The notes under the pieces were generated by a model. The model ran no database searches, was not told where the DNA came from, and was given only the letters and a program-made list of their open reading frames with translations. The position numbers were made by a program, and so were the translations under genes. A DNA stretch of 64,000 nucleotides, from positions 806,001-870,000 of the forward strand of contig NZ_CP095187.1 of NCBI RefSeq assembly GCF_022965755.1, in the 5' to 3' direction. The stretch is from Pseudoxanthomonas sp. F37 (GTDB taxonomy: Bacteria > Pseudomonadota > Gammaproteobacteria > Xanthomonadales > Xanthomonadaceae). Shown here in pieces: positions 17,620-26,425 of the stretch. Within the stretch, counting starts at the first letter, position 1; each line of letters opens with the position of its first letter.

Positions 17620-18009
17620 TCATCCTTTCGGTTGCAGCAGGTCCCAGCGATTGCCGTAGGCATCGCGGAAGACGGCGACGGTGGCATAGCGTTCTTCGCG
17701 CGGCGATTCCAGGAACTCGACGCCGGCCGCCGACATCCGCGCATGGTCGCGCCAGAAATCGTCCGTCTGCAGGAAGAAGCCCACGCGCCCGCCGGTCTGG
17801 TCGCCGATGCGCGCCCGTTGCGCGTCGGTGCTGGCCACGGCCAGCAGCAGGTCGGTGGTGCCCTCGCCGGGCGGCGCCACACGCACCCAGCGCTTGCCGC
17901 CGCCCAGATCGGTGTCTTCGCGCAGCGCGAAGCCCAGCGCGTCGCGATAGTGCGCAATGGCGCGGTCGTAGTCGTCGACCAGCAGGGTGACCAGGCTGAG
18001 GGTCTGCAT
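17620..18009 (-). CDS. VOC family protein
   Basis: A 129-residue vicinal oxygen chelate protein: MQTLSLVTLLVDDYDRAIAH opens the first module with ALGFALREDTDLGGGKRWVR, and YATVAVFRDAYGNRWDLLQP closes the second, with the conserved terminal acidic residue. It overlaps functionally nothing recognisable; it lies between rph and rdgB, five bases from the latter, so it is probably co-transcribed with rdgB. Unrelated in close sequence to the other VOC gene in the window. Substrate unknown. Confidence 0.88.
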   Translation of the reverse strand: MQTLSLVTLLVDDYDRAIAHYRDALGFALREDTDLGGGKRWVRVAPPGEGTTDLLLAVASTDAQRARIGDQTGGRVGFFLQTDDFWRDHARMSAAGVEFLESPREERYATVAVFRDAYGNRWDLLQPKG

Positions 18010-18027
18010 GAGGATTACCGGATATCT

Positions 18028-18102
18028 GTAGGAGCGCCCCTTGGGCGCGATGCTGTTGCTTGAATCCGCCGCAAGAGCATCGCGCCCATGGGGCGCTCCT
18101 AC
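18028..18102. repeat. GTAG-type REP/SMAG-like palindrome, subtype A
   Basis: A 75-base palindrome with perfect GTAG/CTAC ends. The left arm carries GCGCCCCTTGGGCGCGATGC and the right arm the complement of GCGCCCCATGGGCGCGATGC. It lies between the rph stop and the VOC start, both on the minus strand, so it would be transcribed as a hairpin in their common mRNA. Confidence 0.86.
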
Positions 18103-18116
18103 AAGGTGGGAAGGAA

Positions 18117-18842
18117 TCAGCCTGCCAGCGCGGCCCGCTGCGCCGCGAACAGCTCGCCCATGCCCTTCTCGCCCAGGGCGAGCAGCGCATCCAGTTCGTC
18201 GCGGCGGAACGCATGGCCCTCGGCCGTGCCCTGCAGTTCGATGAAGCCGCCGCCGTCGTTCATCACCAGGTTCATGTCGGTATCGCAGTCGCTGTCCTCG
18301 GCGTAGTCCAGGTCCAGCACCGGCGTGCCCCGGTAGATGCCCACCGAGACCGCGGCCACCGCGCCGTGGATCGGATCGCGCTTGATCTCGTTGCGCGACT
18401 TCAGCCAGTTCACCGCGTCCACCAGCGCCACGTAGGCGCCGGTGATGGCCGCGGTCCGCGTGCCGCCATCGGCCTGCAGCACGTCGCAGTCCAGGGTGAT
18501 GGTGCGTTCGCCCAGCGCCCCGCGGTCCACGCAGGCACGCAGGGTGCGGCCGATCAGGCGCTGGATCTCCAGCGTGCGGCCGCCCTGCTTGCCGCGCGCG
18601 GCTTCGCGGTCGCTGCGGGTGTGGGTGGAACGGGGCAGCATGCCGTACTCGGCGGTCACCCAGCCCTCGCCCTTGCCGCGCAGGAAGCCCGGCACCTTGT
18701 TGTCGACGCTGGCGGTGCACAGCACCCGGGTGTGGCCGAAGCTGACCAGCACCGAGCCTTCCGCATGCCGGGTGTAGTTGCGCAGGATGCTGACCTCGCG
18801 CATCTGGTCGGGCTGGCGGCCGCTGGGGCGGGAAAAGGACAT
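18117..18842 (-). CDS. rph: Ribonuclease PH
   Basis: Phosphorolytic 3'-to-5' exoribonuclease that trims tRNA 3' ends. The 241-residue protein (238 in E. coli) begins [16 protein letters not shown], then [46 protein letters not shown] and [20 protein letters not shown], which are the phosphate- and RNA-binding blocks of the family. [12 protein letters not shown] near the C-terminus carries conserved catalytic aspartates. Divergent from yicC, an arrangement also found in E. coli (rph/yicC). Confidence 0.97.
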   Translation of the reverse strand: MSFSRPSGRQPDQMREVSILRNYTRHAEGSVLVSFGHTRVLCTASVDNKVPGFLRGKGEGWVTAEYGMLPRSTHTRSDREAARGKQGGRTLEIQRLIGRTLRACVDRGALGERTITLDCDVLQADGGTRTAAITGAYVALVDAVNWLKSRNEIKRDPIHGAVAAVSVGIYRGTPVLDLDYAEDSDCDTDMNLVMNDGGGFIELQGTAEGHAFRRDELDALLALGEKGMGELFAAQRAALAG

Positions 18843-18953
18843 GGGGGCATCCGCGGTGAGGGGGGCGAAGTTTAGCAGTCCGGCCCCATCCGGCCGGGAT
18901 GCCGGCGCGCGGGCTGCTAAGATGCGCCGCTCATTGTTCGCATGGGCTTCCGC

Positions 18954-19814
18954 ATGATCCGCAGCATGACGGCGTTCGCCGCCGCCGAACGCGCCACCGA
19001 GGGCGGCACGCTGGCGGCCGAACTGCGCGCGGTCAACCACCGCTTCCTCGAACTGGGCGTGCGCCTGCCCGATGAGCTGCGCGTGCTGGAACCGGCACTG
19101 CGCGAGCGCGTGGTCGCGCGCGTTTCGCGCGGCAAGCTGGACCTGACCCTGCGCCTGCGCGCACCCGAGGGCAACGGCGCGCTGCAGCTCAACCCGCGCG
19201 TGGTGGCGCAGCTGTCGGAACTGGCCCTGGACCTGTCCTCGCGCATGCCCAACCTGCGCACCGGGCTGACCGACCTGCTGCAGTTCCCCGGCGTGCTGCA
19301 GAGCAAGGGCGTGGACATGGAGGCCCTGCAGGCCCAGGCGCTGGCGCTGCTCGACGCCGTGCTGGACCAGTTCGTCGCCGCGCGCGAGCGCGAGGGCGGC
19401 AAGCTGGTGGCGGCGATCCTGGAGCGGGTGGACGGCATCGCGGCCCTGGCGGCCGAGGTGCGCACCCTCATCCCGCAGATCCGTGGCGGCCAGCGGCAGA
19501 AGCTGGAGGCCCGCCTGGCCGACGTGGCGCAGAACATGGAGCCGGGCCGGCTGGAGCAGGAACTGGTGCTGTGGCTGCAGAAGCTGGACGTGGACGAGGA
19601 ACTGGACCGGCTGGACAGCCACGTGAAGGAGATCCGGCGCATCTTCACCCAGAAGGAGCCGCAGGGACGCCGGCTGGACTTCCTGCTGCAGGAGTTCAAC
19701 CGCGAAGCCAACACGCTGGGGTCCAAGTCCGTGGACATCCGCACCACCAACATCGCCGTCGAGCTGAAAGTGCTGATCGACCAGATCCGCGAACAGGCGC
19801 AGAACATTGAGTAG
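18954..19814 (+). CDS. yicC: YicC family endoribonuclease
   Basis: A 286-residue protein starting [14 protein letters not shown], the classic YicC N-terminus (E. coli 287 residues). Conserved blocks include [20 protein letters not shown], the helical middle, and the C-terminal [20 protein letters not shown], which is nearly invariant. E. coli YicC has been shown to act as an endoribonuclease in decay of small RNAs such as RyhB. An ATG four codons upstream (18942) is less likely because the family starts at this residue. Divergent from rph; gmk follows downstream after an inverted repeat. Confidence 0.95.
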   Translation: MIRSMTAFAAAERATEGGTLAAELRAVNHRFLELGVRLPDELRVLEPALRERVVARVSRGKLDLTLRLRAPEGNGALQLNPRVVAQLSELALDLSSRMPNLRTGLTDLLQFPGVLQSKGVDMEALQAQALALLDAVLDQFVAAREREGGKLVAAILERVDGIAALAAEVRTLIPQIRGGQRQKLEARLADVAQNMEPGRLEQELVLWLQKLDVDEELDRLDSHVKEIRRIFTQKEPQGRRLDFLLQEFNREANTLGSKSVDIRTTNIAVELKVLIDQIREQAQNIE

Positions 19815-19816
19815 CG

Positions 19817-19939
19817 CCGGGAATCGGGAATGGGGAGTAGGGAATGGGAGAAGCGGGAAGGCTTCCGTCCACCGCCCCGCCTGCGACGTTCGCGCTGCGC
19901 TGCTTCTACAATTCCCTACTCCCCATTCCCGATTCCCGG
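19817..19939. repeat. Long inverted repeat with 38-base arms
   Basis: Arms at 19817-19854 and 19902-19939 are reverse complements apart from a few mismatches, around a 47-base centre. Each arm holds internal near-repeats (GGGAATCGGGAATGGGGAGT). The element fills nearly the whole yicC-gmk gap and ends eight bases before the gmk start codon. It shares the 13-base core GGGAATGGGGAGT with the spoT-ridA element, so the two probably belong to one repeat family. Confidence 0.88.
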
Positions 19940-19946
19940 TCAACTG

Positions 19947-20561
19947 ATGCGCGGAACCCTTTACATCGTCGCGGCGCCGTCCGGGGCCGGCAAGAGCAGC
20001 ATCGTCAACGCCGTGCTGGCCCGTGATGCCGGGATCGCCCTGTCCATCTCGTTCACCTCGCGCGGTGCGCGGCCGGGCGAACGCCACGCGCAGCATTACC
20101 ACTTCATCAGCGCCGAGGAGTTCGAGGCGATGATCCGCGCCGGCGACTTCTTCGAGTACGCCCGCGTGCACGGCGACTGGAAGGGCACCGCCCGCCAGTC
20201 GGTGGAGCCGCAGCTGGCCGCGGGCAAGGACGTGCTGCTGGAGATCGACTGGCAGGGCGCGCGCCAGGTGCGCGAGAAGGTGCCGGATGCGGTCAGCGTG
20301 TTCATCCTGCCGCCGTCGCGCCAGGCGCTGGAGCAGCGCATGCGCGCGCGCGGGCAGGACAGCGAGGAGGTCATCCAGCGACGCCTGGCGGCGGCCCGCG
20401 AGGAGATGTCGCACTACGGCGAATTCGACTACGTGATCGTCAACGACGTCTTCGAGGAGGCGGTGGTCCAGATGCATGCCATCTTCACCGCCAGCCGGCT
20501 GCGCCGCGAGGCGCAGGACCTCCGCCACGCCGGCCTGATCGCGACCCTGCTGGCCGAATAG
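19947..20561 (+). CDS. gmk: Guanylate kinase
   Basis: Phosphorylates GMP to GDP with ATP. The 204-residue protein starts [24 protein letters not shown] is the P-loop at about residues 13-18. [11 protein letters not shown] followed by [14 protein letters not shown] forms the GMP-binding region, and [13 protein letters not shown] is also diagnostic. Cytosolic, about the E. coli length (207). Its start codon comes eight bases after the right arm of the inverted repeat, with no obvious ribosome-binding site, so translation might be sensitive to that hairpin. yicC-gmk and gmk-rpoZ-spoT are common neighbours. Confidence 0.97.
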   Translation: MRGTLYIVAAPSGAGKSSIVNAVLARDAGIALSISFTSRGARPGERHAQHYHFISAEEFEAMIRAGDFFEYARVHGDWKGTARQSVEPQLAAGKDVLLEIDWQGARQVREKVPDAVSVFILPPSRQALEQRMRARGQDSEEVIQRRLAAAREEMSHYGEFDYVIVNDVFEEAVVQMHAIFTASRLRREAQDLRHAGLIATLLAE

Positions 20562-20697
20562 CGGCCACCGTGGCGCCGGGCTTGCCCGGCCGCGTACGCG
20601 GGGGCCGGCGACGCGACGCCGTGGCTCGGCGTGTGTCCGGCTCCGGGGTTTCGGGCCTGACGGGCGCAGCGGGGCAGGCCCCGCGCGACGAGCCGGG

Positions 20698-20720
20698 AAG
20701 GGTTTGGCCTTTAAACCCTT
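20698..20720 (+). terminator. Candidate hairpin downstream of gmk
   Basis: AAGGGTTT (20698-20705) and AAACCCTT (20713-20720) form a perfect eight-base stem with a seven-base loop. Only a weak T-rich run (GATTTTC) follows, so it may be an inefficient terminator for gmk. The rest of the 258-base gmk-rpoZ gap is GC-rich and shows nothing else but the promoter. Confidence 0.4.
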
Positions 20721-20737
20721 GATTTTCAAGGAAAGGC

Positions 20738-20766
20738 TTGCATTGCCGGGCCGGGCTGCCTACAAT
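20738..20766 (+). promoter_or_regulatory. Sigma-70 promoter for rpoZ-spoT
   Basis: TTGCAT (20738-20743) and TACAAT (20761-20766) are separated by exactly 17 bases, close to the sigma-70 consensus. The predicted start of transcription is about 45 bases before the rpoZ start codon. Confidence 0.75.
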
Positions 20767-20819
20767 CGCCGCCCCTTTCCGTATTCACTGCGCGGCCCGA
20801 CCGGTCGCCGGGAGCCCGC

Positions 20820-21119
20820 ATGGCCCGCATCACCGTCGAAGATTGCCTGGAAGTCGTCAACAACCGTTTCGAGCTGGTCACCATGGCCGCCAAGCGTGCC
20901 CGCCAGCTGGCCAACGGTGTCGATGCCCAGATCGACAACACCGAAGCGCAGGACAAGCCCACCGTGCTGGCGCTGCGCGAGATCGCCGCGCGCAAGATCG
21001 ACAACGACCTGATCGACCGCGTGGAGAAGGCCGAACGCGAGCGCGCCGAGCGTGAAGCGCTGGAGTGGGCCGCCGCCGAAGTGGTCGCCGACGACGACCT
21101 GTCCAAGGGCGACGACTGA
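20820..21119 (+). CDS. rpoZ: RNA polymerase omega subunit
   Basis: Omega helps beta-prime fold and assemble into core RNA polymerase and takes part in ppGpp binding. The 99-residue protein starts [20 protein letters not shown] and continues [11 protein letters not shown] and [17 protein letters not shown], the full family signature. It has an acidic C-terminal tail ([14 protein letters not shown]). The gene is preceded by a good sigma-70 promoter and followed by spoT, the usual arrangement linking omega with (p)ppGpp metabolism. Confidence 0.97.
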   Translation: MARITVEDCLEVVNNRFELVTMAAKRARQLANGVDAQIDNTEAQDKPTVLALREIAARKIDNDLIDRVEKAERERAEREALEWAAAEVVADDDLSKGDD

Positions 21120-21159
21120 TCGCATCGGTCCATCGTTCCCATCGGAACGGACGATCGCC

Positions 21160-21185
21160 GGAAAGCCCGCGGAAGCGGGCTTTCC
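21160..21185 (+). terminator. Hairpin between rpoZ and spoT
   Basis: GGAAAGCCCGC and GCGGGCTTTCC form a perfect 11-base stem with loop GGAA. Only GCGTTTG follows, so no strong U-tract is present. It may attenuate transcription from rpoZ into spoT or stabilise the rpoZ transcript. Confidence 0.55.
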
Positions 21186-21244
21186 GCGTTTGCGGGCCCC
21201 CTGCGCGCGTTGCCGTGACGACCTGACTGGCATAGTCTGGCGGC

Positions 21245-23416
21245 ATGAATCCAGGTCGTTCCGCCAAGGCCCTCCGCAGCCCGTCTTCGTCGCGCGACGA
21301 CGGCGTGCCGGACTATGTGGCCCAGTTCGAGAAGACGGCGGCGTACCTGCCGAAAGAGCAGCTGCCGCTGCTGCGGCGTGCGTGGGAAGTGGGTGCCGCG
21401 GCGCATGCCGGCCAGACCCGCAAATCGGGCGAACCGTACATCACCCATCCCGTGGCCGTGGCGGGCGTGCTGGCCGAGTTGGGCATGGATGCCGAGACGC
21501 TGATCGCGGCCATCCTGCACGACACCATCGAGGACACCCCGCTCACCCGTGAGGAGATCGCCGGCGAGTTCGGCGAATCCGTGGCCGAGCTGGTCGACGG
21601 CGTCACCAAGCTGGACAAGCTGAAGTTCCGCGACCGCCAGGAAGCGGCCGCCGAGAGCTTCCGCAAGATGCTGCTGGCCATGTCGCGCGACCTGCGCGTG
21701 ATCATGATCAAGCTGGCCGACCGCCTGCACAACATGCGCACCCTGGGCGCGCAGAGCGCCGAAGCGCGCGGGCGCATCGCCCGCGAGACGCTGGAGATCT
21801 ACGCGCCCATCGCCCAGCGGCTGGGCATGAACCTGGTGAAGTCCGAGCTGCAGGACCTGGGCTTCCGTGCGCTGCATCCGTGGCGGCATGCGGTGATCGA
21901 CAAGCACATCCGCAGCCAGCCGGTGATGCGCCGCGAATCGATGGCGCAGATCGAGGCGCACCTGTCGCAGCGGCTGGCCAAGGAGGGCATCGAGCACCGC
22001 CTGGTCAGCCGGGTGAAGACGCCCTGGAGCATCTACAACAAGATGCGCAGCGAAGGAAAGAGCTTCGACCGGGTAATGGACGTGTTCGGCTTCCGCGTGG
22101 TCGTCGATTCGGTGCCCTCGTGCTACCACGCCCTGGGCGCCGTGCACGCGCAGTACAAGCCGCTGGACGGCCGCTTCCGGGACTTCATCGCCATTCCCAA
22201 GGCCAACGGTTACCAGTCGCTGCACACGGTGCTGTTCGGTCCGTACGGCTCGCCGATCGAGGTGCAGATCCGCACCGCCGAGATGGACCTGATCGCCGAG
22301 CGCGGCATCGCCGCGCACTGGACCTACAAGTACGGCACCGACTCGCCCAACAGCGCGCAGAACCGCGCGCATGCGTGGATCGTCGAGCTGATCGACAACC
22401 AGCGCGCGGCCGGCTCGTCGCTGGAGTTCCTGGACAACGTGAAGGTGGACCTGTTCCCGGACGAGGTGTACCTGTTCACGCCGAAGGGCAAGATCCTGTC
22501 GCTGCCGCGCAATGCCACTGCGCTGGACTTCGCCTACGCGGTGCATACCGATGTCGGCAACCAGGCGGTGGCCTCGCGCGTGGACAAGAAGCTGGTGCCG
22601 TTGCGCACCAAGCTGGCCAGCGGGCAGAGCGTGGAGATCATCACCGCCAAGTCGGCCGCGCCCAAGCCGCAGTGGCTGGAATTCGTGGTGACCAGCAAGG
22701 CGCGCACCGCCATCCGCCACCAGCTGAAGCAGCTGGAGCACGAGGACGCCGTGCAGCTGGGGCACCGCATGCTCGACCGCGCGCTGGAAGACCTGGACAG
22801 CTCGCTGGAGCGGCTGCCGCAGCAGCGCCTGGAGGCCTTCCTCAGCGAGCACAAGTACCCGCGCCTGGAGGCGTTCCTGGCCGATGTCGCCCTGGGCAAC
22901 TGGATGCCCTCGCAGGCGGCGCAGGCGCTGACCGCCTTCGCCGAGCTGCGCGGCGGTGGCCATTCCAAGCATTCGCAGGAGAAGATCCTGATCACCGGCG
23001 GCGAACGCGGCGTGGTCAGTTTCGCGCAGTGCTGCCAGCCGATCCCGGGCGACGAGATCATGGGCTACCACACCGCCGGCAAGGGCATCGTGGTGCATCG
23101 CCTGGACTGCCCCAACGTCACCGAGTTCCGCAAGTCGCCGGAACGCTGGGTACCCATCGCCTGGGACGCCAAGGTCACCGGCGACTACGACGCCGCGCTG
23201 CTGATCGACGTGGAGAACCGTCCCGGCGTGCTGGCGCAGGTCGCCGCCGCGGTCGCCAAGAGCCAGTCCAACATCGAACGCGTGGAATACCTGGAGCGCG
23301 ACATCAATGTCGCCGTGCTGCGCTTCTCCATCCAGGTGCGCGACCGCAACCACCTGGCGGAAGTGATGCGCCGGCTGCGGCGCCTGAACGTGGTGCATGG
23401 CGTCAGGCGGCAGTGA
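21245..23416 (+). CDS. spoT: Bifunctional (p)ppGpp synthetase/hydrolase SpoT
   Basis: Makes and degrades the stringent-response alarmone (p)ppGpp. The 723-residue protein has the order expected of RelA/SpoT enzymes: an HD hydrolase domain with HDTIEDT at 92-98 (intact, so hydrolysis is likely), a synthetase domain (MDVFGFRVVVDS, PKANGYQSLHTVLFG), TGS domain (YLFTPKGKILSLPRNATALD), and a C-terminal ACT domain (LLIDVENRPGVLAQVAAAVA). It starts 125 bases after rpoZ and ends with TGA directly before the left arm of a repeat array. RidA follows on the same strand. Confidence 0.96.
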   Translation: MNPGRSAKALRSPSSSRDDGVPDYVAQFEKTAAYLPKEQLPLLRRAWEVGAAAHAGQTRKSGEPYITHPVAVAGVLAELGMDAETLIAAILHDTIEDTPLTREEIAGEFGESVAELVDGVTKLDKLKFRDRQEAAAESFRKMLLAMSRDLRVIMIKLADRLHNMRTLGAQSAEARGRIARETLEIYAPIAQRLGMNLVKSELQDLGFRALHPWRHAVIDKHIRSQPVMRRESMAQIEAHLSQRLAKEGIEHRLVSRVKTPWSIYNKMRSEGKSFDRVMDVFGFRVVVDSVPSCYHALGAVHAQYKPLDGRFRDFIAIPKANGYQSLHTVLFGPYGSPIEVQIRTAEMDLIAERGIAAHWTYKYGTDSPNSAQNRAHAWIVELIDNQRAAGSSLEFLDNVKVDLFPDEVYLFTPKGKILSLPRNATALDFAYAVHTDVGNQAVASRVDKKLVPLRTKLASGQSVEIITAKSAAPKPQWLEFVVTSKARTAIRHQLKQLEHEDAVQLGHRMLDRALEDLDSSLERLPQQRLEAFLSEHKYPRLEAFLADVALGNWMPSQAAQALTAFAELRGGGHSKHSQEKILITGGERGVVSFAQCCQPIPGDEIMGYHTAGKGIVVHRLDCPNVTEFRKSPERWVPIAWDAKVTGDYDAALLIDVENRPGVLAQVAAAVAKSQSNIERVEYLERDINVAVLRFSIQVRDRNHLAEVMRRLRRLNVVHGVRRQ

Positions 23417-23420
23417 TGGG

Positions 23421-23550
23421 TGATTGGTGATTGGTGATTGGTGATTCGTGATTCGGCAGAGCCCTGCCGTCACGCGTGAAGCCGGACGCCAGGATTGCGC
23501 AGGATCACCGACTCCCCATTCCCCAATCACCAATCACCAATCACCAATCA
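23421..23550. repeat. Inverted tandem heptamer arrays flanking a spacer
   Basis: Left array: TGATTGG three times then TGATTCG twice (23421-23455). Right array: CCAATCA four times (23523-23550). The arrays are inverted relative to each other. Inside the right flank lies ACTCCCCATTCCC (23511-23523), the complement of the core found in the yicC-gmk element. The element spans almost the full spoT-ridA gap and its last unit is four bases from the ridA start codon. Confidence 0.88.
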
Positions 23551-23554
23551 CACC

Positions 23555-23938
23555 ATGACCAAGCAGATCATCCACACCGACCACGCGCCCGCCGCCATCG
23601 GCCCGTATTCGCAGGCCGTGCGCGCCGGCACCACGGTGTATTTCTCCGGGCAGATCCCGCTGGATCCGGCCACCGGCAATCTGGTGGAAGGCGACATCGC
23701 GGCCCAGGCGCGTCGCGCGTTCGACAACCTCAAGGCCGTCGCCGAGGCCGCAGGCGGCTCGTTGGACCGGGTCGTGCGCCTGGGCCTGTACCTGACCGAC
23801 CTGTCGCAGTTCGCGGCGGTCAACGCGGTGATGCAGGAATACTTCGTCGCGCCCTATCCCGCGCGCTCGACCATCGAAGTCTCGGGCCTGCCGAAGGGCG
23901 CGGCGTTCGAAGTCGATGCGGTGATGGTGCTCGACTGA
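23555..23938 (+). CDS. ridA: RidA family enamine/imine deaminase
   Basis: RidA hydrolyses reactive 2-aminoacrylate-type enamines released by PLP enzymes. The 127-residue protein opens [20 protein letters not shown], followed by [29 protein letters not shown], and the end [20 protein letters not shown], which contains the key arginine and glutamate of active RidA proteins. It is preceded by repeat DNA rather than a recognisable Shine-Dalgarno sequence. spoT-ridA adjacency is common in gammaproteobacteria. Confidence 0.95.
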   Translation: MTKQIIHTDHAPAAIGPYSQAVRAGTTVYFSGQIPLDPATGNLVEGDIAAQARRAFDNLKAVAEAAGGSLDRVVRLGLYLTDLSQFAAVNAVMQEYFVAPYPARSTIEVSGLPKGAAFEVDAVMVLD

Positions 23939-24028
23939 CCGGCCGATGCGCGCGGCGCCGGGGCTGGCCGCGGCGAACGCCCCCGATCGGCCCGCCCAGG
24001 GAGGGAAGGCCGTGCTGCAGGCCCTGCC

Positions 24029-25066
24029 TTACGTCGGCTTGATCCGCATTTCGCTGGGCGTGTGTCCGGTCCAACGCTTGAACGCGCGGCGGAATTCGCG
24101 CACGTCGGTGAAGCCGATCTGGCCACCGACGGCCGCGATGGTCAGTTCCAGGTCCTGCAGCAGTTCGAGTGCGCGTTCGGTGCGTACGCGGTCGTGCACG
24201 GCACTGAAGCTGGTGCTTTCCTCGGCCAGCTGCCGGCGCAGCGTGCGCTCGCTCAGGTGCAGCGCGGCGGCCACATCCGTCATCTGCGGGTTGTCGCGCA
24301 GGCGGGGGCGCAGCTGGCGCTCGACCGCCGCGGTGGTCTCGCCGCGCAGGGACATGGCGGCCAGCTGCGCCTGGCACAGCGCCAGCGCCTGCCGTGAGGT
24401 CACCGGGTTGTAGCTGGCGAACGGCAGTTCCAGCCAGCGGCGATCCACCACCATCGCGTGCTGCGTCTGGCTGAAGCGGATCTCGCAGCCGAACAGGTCG
24501 CCGTAACGCCTGGCATAGCCAGGCGCGGGATAGCCCAGCTCCAGCCGGAGTGGACGGAAGTCGGGGCCTGCCAGTTCGCGCGCCAGCATCAAGGTGCTGG
24601 CGAACATTTCCTCGCACAGGAAGGGCAGCAGGTCGGCGGCCTCATCCGGCGCGCTGGCCACGACGGCGAGCGCGCCGTCGTCGCGGTCCTGCAGGTCCAG
24701 GTCCATCAGCGGGCCGAGGTTGCGCTGGTACTCCAGGCCGATCTGCACGGCATCGCCGAAGGTGGGGGCGGTCTTCATGGCCAGGCCGAGCAGGCCGAAG
24801 TTGCCGCCGTTCTGCTTCTCGCCCATGGCCAGACCCACGCCGTCGATGGGCAGGGTGGGCAGGGCGCGGCGGATGATCTCGCTGGCCTGGCGGTAGGACA
24901 CCCGCGCCTGCGGGTCGTGGATCTCCTGCACGTTCAGGCGCATGCCGGCGAACCAGCTTTCGGCATTCACGCCGAACTCGCCGGCCAGCAGCACCAGGCC
25001 GCACAGCATGTTGGTCGGCAGGTTGGCCACCAGCAGGCGGTTGCCGAGTCCGGTTTTCCAGCGCAT
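24029..25066 (-). CDS. AraC family regulator with arabinose-binding-like N-domain
   Basis: A 345-residue transcription regulator. The C-terminal 100 residues are an AraC/XylS double helix-turn-helix: ALHLSERTLRRQLAEESTS and LTIAAVGGQIGFTDVREFRR, with FKRWTGHTPSEMR. The N-terminal two-thirds (YFGANVQ-free, but with DLLPFLCEEMF and PLRLELGYPAPGY) resembles the arabinose-binding-like sensor domain of OruR-type proteins (Arabinose_bd, PF12625). It is transcribed away from the beta-helix/cytochrome/receptor genes across a 120-base gap, so it is a good candidate for their regulator. The effector is unknown. Confidence 0.9.
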   Translation of the reverse strand: MRWKTGLGNRLLVANLPTNMLCGLVLLAGEFGVNAESWFAGMRLNVQEIHDPQARVSYRQASEIIRRALPTLPIDGVGLAMGEKQNGGNFGLLGLAMKTAPTFGDAVQIGLEYQRNLGPLMDLDLQDRDDGALAVVASAPDEAADLLPFLCEEMFASTLMLARELAGPDFRPLRLELGYPAPGYARRYGDLFGCEIRFSQTQHAMVVDRRWLELPFASYNPVTSRQALALCQAQLAAMSLRGETTAAVERQLRPRLRDNPQMTDVAAALHLSERTLRRQLAEESTSFSAVHDRVRTERALELLQDLELTIAAVGGQIGFTDVREFRRAFKRWTGHTPSEMRIKPT

Positions 25067-25186
25067 CGAAGCCCCTCCAGCTTGTCCGCTTTCCCCCCCT
25101 TAGTATGCCGCTCCCGCCCTCTGCGTGACGTGGGGCGGCGCACCAGACTGCCGGGCACTACGCAGCCGTATGGGGAGAGGCGATTC

Positions 25187-26422
25187 ATGCAGCGCAGCAT
25201 TTCCGTGGCAGTGGCCGGCGCCCTGGCGCTGCTGGCCGTGGCTTGCCAGCCCGACGCCCCCCCGGCTGCCGAGGTGCCCGCCGGCGACGCGGCCTTCGCC
25301 ACCACCCTGCAGGAGCGCCTGCTGGACGCCAAGCCGGGCGATGTCATCGAGATTCCGGCCGGTCGGCATGCCTTCGACCGCAGTCTGACCCTGCGCGCGA
25401 GCGGGGTGACCATCCGCGGCGCGGGCATGGACAAGAGCGTGCTGAGCTTCAAGGGCCAGAAGGCGGGCGCCGAGGGGCTGCTGGTCAATGGCGACGACTT
25501 CACCATCGAGAACCTCACCATCGAGGACTCCAAGGGCGACGGCCTGAAGATCAGCGAGTCGTCCAACATCACCGTGCGCGGCGTGAAGGTGCAGTGGACC
25601 GGCGGCCCCAGCACCAAGAACGGCGCCTACGGCATCTATCCGGTGCTGACCAAGAACGTGCTGATCGAGGACACCGTATCCATCGGCGCGTCCGATGCCG
25701 GCATCTACGTGGGCCAGTCCGACGGCGTGATCGTGCGCCGCAGCCGCGCCGAGCAGAACGTCGCCGGCATCGAGATAGAGAACACCATCAACGCCGATGT
25801 CTACGGCAACGTGGCCACCGGCAACACCGGCGGCATCCTGGTGTTCAACATGCCGGGCCTGTCGCAGCAGGGCGGCAACATCCGCGTCTACGACAACAAG
25901 GTGATCGCCAACAACCACGAGAACTTCGGCGCCAAGGGCACGCCCGTGGCCAGCGTGCCGGCGGGGTCGGGCATCGTCATCAACTCCAACGACGACATCG
26001 AGGTCTTCGGCAACGAGATCCGCGATAACGCCACGGCGAACATCATCGTCTCCAGCGTCTACTCCACCGGCTACAAGGACAGCAGCGCGTCGCCGAACTT
26101 CGATCCGTACCCGGAGCGCATCCACATCCACGGCAACACGCTGTCCGGCGGCGGCGACTCGCCGGACGGGTTCGACCTGAAGGCGCTGAAGGTGGCGACC
26201 TACGGCCTGCGCGGGCGTTTCCCGGACGTGCTGTGGGATGGCTACTTCAACAAGGAGCGGCGGGTGGACGGCAAGAAAGTCGGGCCGCAGATCTGCCTGC
26301 GCGACGTCAGCGGCGTGGTCAATGCCGATGGCCCCGGCGGTTACAGCAACCCCAGCAAGGACGCGAAGGCCCACGACTGCGAGCTGCCCCCGCTGCCCGC
26401 GGTCGACCTGAAGCGCGGGTAA
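25187..26422 (+). CDS. Parallel beta-helix lipoprotein (TIGR03805 type)
   Basis: A 411-residue lipoprotein: MQRSISVAVAGALALLAVAC gives a lipobox with Cys20. The mature protein is built of right-handed beta-helix turns rich in Asn, Gly, Ile and Val (GDDFTIENLTIEDSKGDGLK, SSNITVRGVKVQW, NVAGIEIENTINADVYGNVA). I assign it to the TIGR03805-type family, known to occur in two-gene pairs with a diheme cytochrome-like family (TIGR03806); function unknown. Here the pair is present, with only three bases between stop and next start. The ATG follows a strong GGGGAGAGG ribosome-binding site. Likely periplasmic or outer-membrane; a polysaccharide substrate is only a guess. Confidence 0.88.
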   Translation: MQRSISVAVAGALALLAVACQPDAPPAAEVPAGDAAFATTLQERLLDAKPGDVIEIPAGRHAFDRSLTLRASGVTIRGAGMDKSVLSFKGQKAGAEGLLVNGDDFTIENLTIEDSKGDGLKISESSNITVRGVKVQWTGGPSTKNGAYGIYPVLTKNVLIEDTVSIGASDAGIYVGQSDGVIVRRSRAEQNVAGIEIENTINADVYGNVATGNTGGILVFNMPGLSQQGGNIRVYDNKVIANNHENFGAKGTPVASVPAGSGIVINSNDDIEVFGNEIRDNATANIIVSSVYSTGYKDSSASPNFDPYPERIHIHGNTLSGGGDSPDGFDLKALKVATYGLRGRFPDVLWDGYFNKERRVDGKKVGPQICLRDVSGVVNADGPGGYSNPSKDAKAHDCELPPLPAVDLKRG

Positions 26423-26425
26423 GGC

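Noticed and set aside
23421-23550. CRISPR-like repeat array
   Set aside because: Units are only seven bases, without spacers between them, inverted relative to each other, and no cas genes are nearby.
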